NCBI GenBank assembly: GCA_902489855.1 | Contig: CABUBS010000089.1 | Location: 1-8,375, forward strand | Length of the DNA stretch: 8,375 nucleotides | Origin: an uncultured Collinsella sp. | GTDB taxonomy: Bacteria > Actinomycetota > Coriobacteriia > Coriobacteriales > Coriobacteriaceae | Direction of reading: 5' to 3' | Part shown: piece by piece, positions 1-6,600 of the stretch | How the letters are laid out: each line of letters begins with the position of its first letter | Numbering within the stretch: the stretch's first letter is position 1 | The notes under the pieces: model-generated | Databases searched by the model: none | What the model was told of the DNA's origin: nothing | Seen by the model: only the letters and a program-made list of their open reading frames with translations | Translations under genes and position numbers: made by a program

Positions 1-760
1 GGCTGAGGAGTGGAGACGTCAGTGGTATGGCCGGAAAGCCGTACGCAATAAAGAACGCTCGGAACCGAGACTCGCCGCCGTTTTCGGACAGCCCGTCCGC
101 ATACGACGCAATCACCTGTGCCCTGCGATACCCTCGCCTGCCCTCGCAATCGGCGCGGAGGCGCTCGCACAAATCCCAACGTGATACGCCTTTCGCCCGC
201 AGTGCAGAATCGGCAATCGCCAACCCGTACGAAAACGGCGCACGCAGCAAGCAATCCTCCACCGTGCGCCAAAACGACGTCACCCGCACGCCATCAACAC
301 GCTCGAGCGCGCCCGCCATCTGCGGACGCAACAACCTGCACCCGCTGCTCAACGTCACCGAACAACCCGTCTTAACAAGAAAGCGCGGCCCGAGCAGATC
401 ATTCGGCACCTCCAAACCCCACAAAAGCGCCGCGTCATGGCCCCAAAACGCCCAATCGGGATGAAATTCCGCAAGCCCTTTGATAGTCCTCAGCGCTCGC
501 TCCGCCGGCGTCAATGCATCCCAATCATGCTGAAAACAGAACAGGTACGGCTCGGGCTCCGCGATATCGTCGGTTCCAACATGGCGTCGCAACCACATGA
601 GCTCGGTATTGTCATGCGTTGCGAGCAGCGCACCTTGCTTGGCCGTCTCCGTGAGCCTGGCAAGCATCCTATTCCGCGCCAAGGTGTTACGCGTTGCATG
701 CTTCTGTTTGAAAACGGTATTAGACACTTCCATCACCACCACATCGGACAAATGGGCCAT
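1..760 (-). CDS. AbiEi-like / DUF559-type protein, C-terminus cut off by the window edge
   Basis: Reading the minus strand from the ATG at 758-760, the frame is open for 253 codons to the left edge, so the gene is partial. The N-terminal ~70 residues (RNRMLARLTETAKQGAL, then MWLRRHVG) look like the winged-helix part of AbiEi-type antitoxin/regulator proteins. Next come TPAERALRTIKGLAEFHPDW, then WGHDAALLWGLEVP, and then VTSFWRTVEDCLLRAP with IADSALRAKG. This order is typical of actinobacterial proteins with an AbiEi-like domain ahead of a DUF559/Vsr-like PD-(D/E)XK nuclease fold. The visible end (ENGGESRFRAFFIAYGFP) matches the lead-in to that C-terminal domain, so its catalytic residues cannot be judged. 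No Shine-Dalgarno sequence is visible before the ATG. A TTG at 782-784 and an ATG at 731-733 are in-frame alternatives. The inverted-repeat array lies immediately upstream, where a promoter would be expected. Family assignment is from recalled motif patterns; function is unknown. Confidence 0.78.
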   Translation of the reverse strand, partial: MAHLSDVVVMEVSNTVFKQKHATRNTLARNRMLARLTETAKQGALLATHDNTELMWLRRHVGTDDIAEPEPYLFCFQHDWDALTPAERALRTIKGLAEFHPDWAFWGHDAALLWGLEVPNDLLGPRFLVKTGCSVTLSSGCRLLRPQMAGALERVDGVRVTSFWRTVEDCLLRAPFSYGLAIADSALRAKGVSRWDLCERLRADCEGRRGYRRAQVIASYADGLSENGGESRFRAFFIAYGFPAIPLTSPLLS

Positions 761-786
761 CGCCGCTGTTGCTGCCGCCGGCAAAC

Positions 787-843
787 GTCTTGATCTGTAA
801 CAATTACGGGCACAAGCAGCCGCCAAACGTTACAGATCGAGAC
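787..843. repeat. Array unit 1
   Basis: The arms GTCTTGATCTGTAAC (787-801) and GTTACAGATCGAGAC (829-843) enclose 27 bases. They differ at one arm position, which would be a G-U pair in RNA from the + strand. The interior starts differently from the other units (AATTACGGG) but keeps the CCAAAC end, so this is the most diverged interior. It lies 26 bases upstream of the proposed start of the left-edge gene. Confidence 0.85.
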
Positions 844-867
844 ATTCGTGCAGCATTGCACCTCTTT

Positions 868-924
868 GTCTCAATCTGTAACAGGAAGACCGATTTTTGG
901 CCGCTAGATGTTACAGATTGAAAC
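868..924. repeat. Array unit 2
   Basis: The arms GTCTCAATCTGTAAC (868-882) and GTTACAGATTGAAAC (910-924) enclose 27 bases. Both arms carry a matching change from the consensus (G to A on one side, C to T on the other), so the pair is kept. One other position is mismatched. The interior holds AGACCGATTTTTGG, related to unit 4, but ends in TAGAT where the other units have CAAAC. Confidence 0.87.
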
Positions 925-948
925 ATTCCCCCCAGCCAGATGCCAAAC

Positions 949-1005
949 GTCTCGATCCGTAACAGTAAGACGTTCTCCAGGCCCCCAAACGTTACAGATT
1001 TAGAC
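949..1005. repeat. Array unit 3
   Basis: The arms GTCTCGATCCGTAAC (949-963) and GTTACAGATTTAGAC (991-1005) enclose 27 bases. With three arm mismatches (one could be G-U in RNA), this is the least complementary pair. CCAAAC stands before both arms (943-948 and 985-990). The interior begins AGTAAGACG, aligning with units 2 and 4. Confidence 0.85.
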
Positions 1006-1028
1006 AAACCAGCGGCGCCCAAGCGTTC

Positions 1029-1085
1029 GTCTCGATCTGTAACAGGTAGACCGGTTTTTTGTCCCCAAACGTTACAAATCGAGAC
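1029..1085. repeat. Array unit 4
   Basis: The arms GTCTCGATCTGTAAC (1029-1043) and GTTACAAATCGAGAC (1071-1085) enclose 27 bases with one arm mismatch. The interior carries AGGTAGACCGGTTTTTTG and ends CCCCAAAC. It is the unit nearest the stop codon of the 235-residue gene, 40 bases away, and the first to be transcribed by any read-through on the minus strand. Confidence 0.87.
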
Positions 1086-1125
1086 ATAAAGGCAGAAGGC
1101 AAGGCAGGCGACAACCGCCCATCCC

Positions 1126-1833
1126 CTACTCCCACTCCTGCTCATAGATGTTGAGGGACTTTACGTAGCGCCCCTGGGCGCCCATGATGTCGCGGACCAG
1201 ACGCAAGAAGAAACTGATGCACGAGGTGTCAAAACCATCCTGCAGGTCCTCCGGATGCACCGCACCAGGCCCATCGACCGCCGTGTCACTCAGGCGTGCG
1301 ATGTCATACAGATAGAGTTGTCCCGCCGTCAGCCAGACATCGTCGACGCAAGCGAGGCGCACCGCAATCGCGCCGTCGCTCCAATGCTCCTTTTGCACGA
1401 TATGCGGGTCGTAGACATCAAAGCGACGGTCGGTGCGCGTATCCTTCAGCGCAACTATGCCGTTCGCAGGATCCTTGTCCAAAATGCCAAAGCGCGAGAA
1501 ATACTGCGTGTCGCGTACCTGCTCGAGCCGCTTGAGCGAGGCAGGCGAAAGCGATGCCGGCGGCTCGTCAACATACAGCTCGAGCAGCGTCTTGCCATGG
1601 CGATAGGAGCGCTCGAAGAGCAGCCAATCGGTAAACGCCATGTTGTAGGCCATGATTTCGTTTTGCGAAGGCTCGGTGCAATAGCTGAGCCACGGGTCGA
1701 CAATGATCTCGAACTGTTCGCGCGCCGGCTCCAAAAACTGGAACTTCCGCAGCATCCAAAAATGGGCTATGTCGGCAATATCGTTGCCGACGGCTTCGGC
1801 TAGCTGCGCTCGGTCTAAAGCGTGGTCAGTCAT
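1126..1833 (-). CDS. Uncharacterised 235-residue soluble protein
   Basis: I do not recognise a named family. The ATG at 1831-1833 has a strong ribosome binding site (AGGAGG) 5 bases upstream, and the frame ends with TAG at 1126-1128. The protein is acidic, with no signal peptide or membrane segment. The first ~105 residues look mostly helical and rich in aromatics (HFWMLRKFQFLEPAREQF, MAFTDWLLFERSYRHGKTLL). Residues from about 115 to 180 look like a compact beta domain (GIVALKDTRTDRRFDVYD, then AVRLACVDDVWLTAGQLYLY). The C-terminus is again helical (SCISFFLRLVRDIMG) and ends EQEWE. The + strand also has a long open frame here, but it lacks a ribosome binding site and looks like a shadow. The gene follows gltD on the same strand after a ~350-base gap and a likely terminator, so it probably has its own promoter. 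The inverted-repeat array lies just beyond its stop. Confidence 0.8.
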   Translation of the reverse strand: MTDHALDRAQLAEAVGNDIADIAHFWMLRKFQFLEPAREQFEIIVDPWLSYCTEPSQNEIMAYNMAFTDWLLFERSYRHGKTLLELYVDEPPASLSPASLKRLEQVRDTQYFSRFGILDKDPANGIVALKDTRTDRRFDVYDPHIVQKEHWSDGAIAVRLACVDDVWLTAGQLYLYDIARLSDTAVDGPGAVHPEDLQDGFDTSCISFFLRLVRDIMGAQGRYVKSLNIYEQEWE

Positions 1834-1838
1834 GGCAT

Positions 1839-1844
1839 CCTCCT
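1839..1844 (-). promoter_or_regulatory. Ribosome binding site of the 235-residue gene
   Basis: The minus strand reads AGGAGG, then 5 bases, then ATG. This is close to the ideal anti-16S match and fixes the start at 1833. An imperfect dyad, CTCAAA (1843-1848) with TTTGAG (1863-1868), touches its upstream edge. It could mask the site in mRNA, but a six-base stem with a 14-base loop is weak. Confidence 0.8.
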
Positions 1845-1934
1845 CAAACTGATAGACCTCAATTTGAGCTTACGAGGAGGGTGGTCGGCCACGACCAGCG
1901 CGGGCAAAATAGGCCTCCGGCTGCAAACCAGATG

Positions 1935-1969
1935 CTGACCAAACACTTGACGAAAAGCTTGACCGAAAA
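1935..1969. repeat. Three tandem ~12-base repeats (CTTGAC-GAAAA type)
   Basis: The + strand shows CTGACCAAACA (1935-1945), CTTGACGAAAA (1946-1956) and, after one base, CTTGACCGAAAA (1958-1969). The second and third copies differ by one inserted C; the first is looser. The spacing is near one DNA helical turn, which suits side-by-side protein binding, about 100-135 bases upstream of the 235-residue gene. This may equally be a chance short duplication. Confidence 0.5.
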
Positions 1970-2129
1970 TGCGCACCGCAACAAAACCGCAGGTAAACAT
2001 AGACGGCCAACCCGCCCTTTTGAGCCAGATACCCACAGCCACCACAGAAACAACAGGTGACCACAGCCCAAGAAGTCGACAAATAAACACCCGTACGTCG
2101 ACAAACGAGCAAATCGCTCGCAAAGAGTG

Positions 2130-2184
2130 TCCCCAACGACTAGACAAAAAATGACTAGTCATTGGGAACGTTCTTAAATGACTA
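2130..2184 (-). terminator. Likely terminator / dyad cluster at the end of gltBD
   Basis: Just past the gltD stop (TAA, 2187-2189), the minus strand can form TAGTCATT (2177-2184) paired with AATGACTA (2156-2163) around a 13-base loop. Four bases later there is a run of six Ts (2146-2151), which suits factor-independent termination, although the stem is AT-rich and weak. The same bases also form a perfect 14-base palindrome, AATGACTAGTCATT (2150-2163). A third, longer imperfect stem pairs 2155-2167 with 2130-2143 (CTAGTCATTGGGA with TCCCCAACGACTAG) and places the T-run in its loop. These folds exclude one another. The position at the operon end supports a terminator role. Confidence 0.6.
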
Positions 2185-2186
2185 CT

Positions 2187-3668
<1,482 letters not shown>

Positions 3669-3673
3669 GGCAC

Positions 3674-6600
3674 TTACGCCTCCTTCTTGGTCGAAGCAAC
3701 AGAGCTGGCGGCGGCGGGCACAGCGCCAGCGACACCACCCGCCACATCAAAGCGAGCGACATCAGCGGCGTCGGCGCGACCGGTCACAATGTCAAACGCC
3801 AGCTCCTCGGCCTGCGCATGCGTCTTGCCGACGGCCTCGGCGGCGGCGACAATCGCCAGCACGCGCTCGTACTCGGTCGGAATGACCTTCACAAAGTGCT
3901 TGCTCATCGTCTCAAAGCTGTAGAGCAGCTTAATGCCGCGCGGGCTCTGCGTCGCGTCCACGTGCTCCTGGATGAGCTCGCGAATCTGTGCCAGCTCACC
4001 GGCCGTCGGGGCCTTGAGCTCAACGCTCTCGTGGTTCACACGGGCATCGAGGGTGCCGTACTGGTCAAAGACGTAAGCCACGCCGCCCGTCATGCCGGCG
4101 GCGAAGTTCTGCCCGACCTCGCCCAGGATGAGCGCCAGACCTCCCGTCATGTACTCGCAGCCATGGTTGCCGCAGCCCTCGACCACCACCGTGGCACCGG
4201 AGTTGCGTACGCCAAAGCGCTGGCCGGCCAGGCCGTTAATGAAGCCGCGGCCACTCGTAGCGCCAAAGAACGCAACGTTGCCCACGATGATGTTCTCGTC
4301 GAACTTGTAGGTCGCATGCGGGTTGGGGCGCACCGACACCTCGCCGCCCGAAAGGCCCTTGCCAAAGTAGTCGTTGGCGTCGCCGCACACGTTGAGCGTA
4401 ATGCCGCGCGGCAGGAAGGCGCCAAAGCTCTGACCGGCCGAACCATCGCAATCGATGGTGATGGAGCCGGCGGGCAGGCCCTCGGGATGCGCCTTGGTCA
4501 CCGCGTTGCCCAAGATGGTGCCCACGCAGCGGTTGACGTTGGCGATATCGGCGCGGAAGCGAATCGGACGCAGGGGCGCACGGGCATCGGCCGTATAGGG
4601 CACAAACAACGTGGAGTCGAGCGTCTTTTCGAGCTCGCTGTCCGCAGCCATCTGGGGCAGGAAGTGACGGCCGTCGGCACCCGGGATATGGGCACCAAAC
4701 TCACAGGTCGCGCTCGCCAGCACGGGCGACAGATCCAGCAGGTTAGCCTTGCGGTTGCCCGGGACCTCAATCTGGCGCAGGCACTCGGGATGGCCGACCA
4801 TCTCGTCGACGGTGCGGAAGCCCAGGCTCGCCATGACCTCGCGCAGCTGCTCGGCAACAAAGAGCATAAAGTGCTCGACGTGCTCCGGCTTGCCGCGGAA
4901 GCCGCGACGCAGGCGACAGTTTTGCGTGGCGATGCCGGCCGGGCAGGTATCCTGCTGGCAGTCGCGCTGCATGAGGCAGCCCATGGAGATGAGCGGCATG
5001 GTCGCAAAGCCAAACTCCTCGGCACCCAGCAGGCAGGCGACGGCAACATCGGTGCCGTCCATGAGCTTGCCGTCGGCCTCGAGCACCACGCGCGAGCGCA
5101 GGCCGTTTTGCAGCAGCGTCTGCTGGGCCTCGGCAAGGCCAAGCTCCAGCGGCAGACCGGCGTGCCAGATCGAATCGCGAGCAGCGGCACCCGAGCCGCC
5201 GTTGTGGCCGCTGATCAAAATCTTGTCGGCAGCGCCCTTGGCAACACCAGTGGCGATGGTGCCGACGCCGGCCTCGCTGACCAGCTTGACCGACACGCGC
5301 GCGCCGGGGTTGGCGTTCTTAAGGTCAAAGATCAGCTCTGCCAGGTCCTCGATGGAGTAGATGTCGTGGTGCGGCGGAGGCGAGATCAGGCCGATGCCGG
5401 GCGTGGACTGACGGACCTCGGCAATCCAGGGGTAGACCTTCTTGCCGGGCAGGTGACCGCCCTCGCCGGGCTTGGCGCCCTGGGCCATCTTGATCTGAAT
5501 CTCGAAGGCGCTGCACAGGTAGCGGCTCGTCACGCCAAATCGCGCACTTGCTACCTGCTTGATCGCGGAGTTCTTGGAGTCACCGTTAGCCAGTGGGGTC
5601 TCGCGACGCGGATCCTCGCCGCCCTCGCCGGAATTGGAACGGCCGTGCAGGCGGTTCATGGCGATGGCCATGCACTCGTGCGCCTCTTTGCTGATGGAGC
5701 CATACGACATGGCGCCGGTGTTAAAGCGGCGGACGATATTGAGCGCAGGTTCCACCTCGTCGAGCGAAACCGGGGTGCGGCCGCTGGCATCAAAGTCGAG
5801 CAGGTCGCGCAGGCGCACGGCACGGCCGGTGCGGTGCAGGCGGGCGCTGTACTCCTTAAAGGTGTCGTAGCTGTCCTCACGGCAGGCGGTCTGCAGCAAG
5901 TAGACAGTCTGCGGATCGATGAGGTGATCCTCGCCGCCGAGCGGGCGCCACTTAGTCAGACCCAGTGTGGGCAGCTGATCGGGAGCCGGGCTCTTAAGGA
6001 TGGCGAGCGCGGCGTCGTAGCGTTCGTTCTGCTCGCGCTCGACGTCCTCGACACCCATACCGCCCACACGGCTCACCGTGCCGGCAAAGTACGCGTTGAC
6101 GAACTCGGGCGTAAAGCCCACGGCCTCGAAGATCTGCGCCGAATGGTAGCTCTGCACCGTGGAGATGCCCATCTTGGACATGATGGAGACGATACCCGCC
6201 GTCGCGGCCTTATTGTAGTTGTCGATGCCCTGCTCGGCCGTCACGTCCAGGTCGCCGCGCGCCGCCAGATCGCGAATGCACGCATGCGCGTTGTACGGAT
6301 AGATGCCGCTCGCGGAGTAGCCCACCAGCGCCGCAAAGTCGTGCGGAGACACGGCATCGCCGCACTCCACCACGATGTCGGCAAAGGTACGCACGCCGGC
6401 GCGGATCAGGTGGTTGTGCACGCAGCCCACAGCGAGCAGCGACGGCACGGGCACCTCGCCCGCAGCGGCACGATCGCTCAGCACCACGATGTTCACACCG
6501 TCGCGGACCGCAGCCTCAACGTCCTCGGCAAGCTGCTTAAGCGCAGCCTGCAGCGCGCCCTCGCCGGCGTCGCGGCGGTAGACGGCACGGAAGCGACGGG

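Larger units (their letters stand above)
787..1085. repeat. Array of eight alternating 15-base inverted repeats (four ~81-base units)
   Basis: The motif GTTACAGATCGAGAC and its reverse complement alternate without exception. Reverse copies are at 787-801, 868-882, 949-963 and 1029-1043. Forward copies are at 829-843, 910-924, 991-1005 and 1071-1085. Each reverse-to-forward interval is exactly 27 bases. The forward-to-reverse intervals are 24, 24 and 23 bases, so the units start 81, 81 and 80 bases apart. The 27-base interiors are related to one another: units 2 to 4 begin AG(G/T)(A/T)AGAC, and units 1, 3 and 4 end in CCAAAC. All four units therefore point the same way and look like diverged tandem copies. 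The 24-base linkers are less alike. The array fills most of the gap between two minus-strand genes. It is not a CRISPR array: the repeat is short, flips orientation, and the interiors are related. A REP/BIME-like element, operator array or RNA structure are all possible. Confidence 0.93.
1834..2129. other. Intergenic region with short repeats; no convincing gene
   Basis: This gap between gltD's terminator region and the 235-residue gene is visibly less GC-rich than the genes, and its minus strand is rich in G and T. It contains: a short dyad TGGTCG-GCCA-CGACCA (1882-1897); a run of three related 11-12-base repeats (1935-1969); two copies of GTCGACAAA (2075-2083 and 2097-2105) 22 bases apart; and a small hairpin CGAGC-AAATC-GCTCG (2106-2120). 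It should hold the promoter of the 235-residue gene, but I found no pair of -35 and -10 boxes good enough to call. Open frames across it lack ribosome binding sites and recognisable protein character. Confidence 0.6.

Noticed and set aside
27..793. Plus-strand frames of 145, 118 and 85 codons at the left edge
   Set aside because: They are antisense shadows of the long minus-strand frame open from 760 to the left edge, which has coherent family motifs; the plus-strand peptides are low-complexity Arg/Ser/Pro-rich.
787..1085. CRISPR array
   Set aside because: The repeats are only 15 bases, alternate in orientation, and have related interiors; no cas genes are in view.
804..1145. 113-codon minus-strand frame across the repeat array
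   Set aside because: Its peptide simply reads the repeated units (recurring SVTFGG-like and IET-like strings), lacks a ribosome binding site, and overlaps the end of the 235-residue gene.
1255..1803. 182-codon plus-strand frame opposite the 235-residue gene
   Set aside because: No ribosome binding site and an Arg-rich shadow composition; the minus-strand gene has an AGGAGG site at good spacing.
1882..1897. TGGTCG-GCCA-CGACCA dyad as a terminator
   Set aside because: The stem is six bases with no T-run on either side; it could be a minor binding site but cannot be called.
1850..2129. Sigma-70 promoter for the 235-residue gene
   Set aside because: Several weak candidates (for example TATTTT after TTTGCAG on the minus strand) fail on spacing or on the -35 match.
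1969..2154. 61-codon plus-strand frame in the intergenic gap
   Set aside because: No ribosome binding site and a Thr/Gln/Arg-rich peptide without recognisable character; its end falls inside the dyad cluster.
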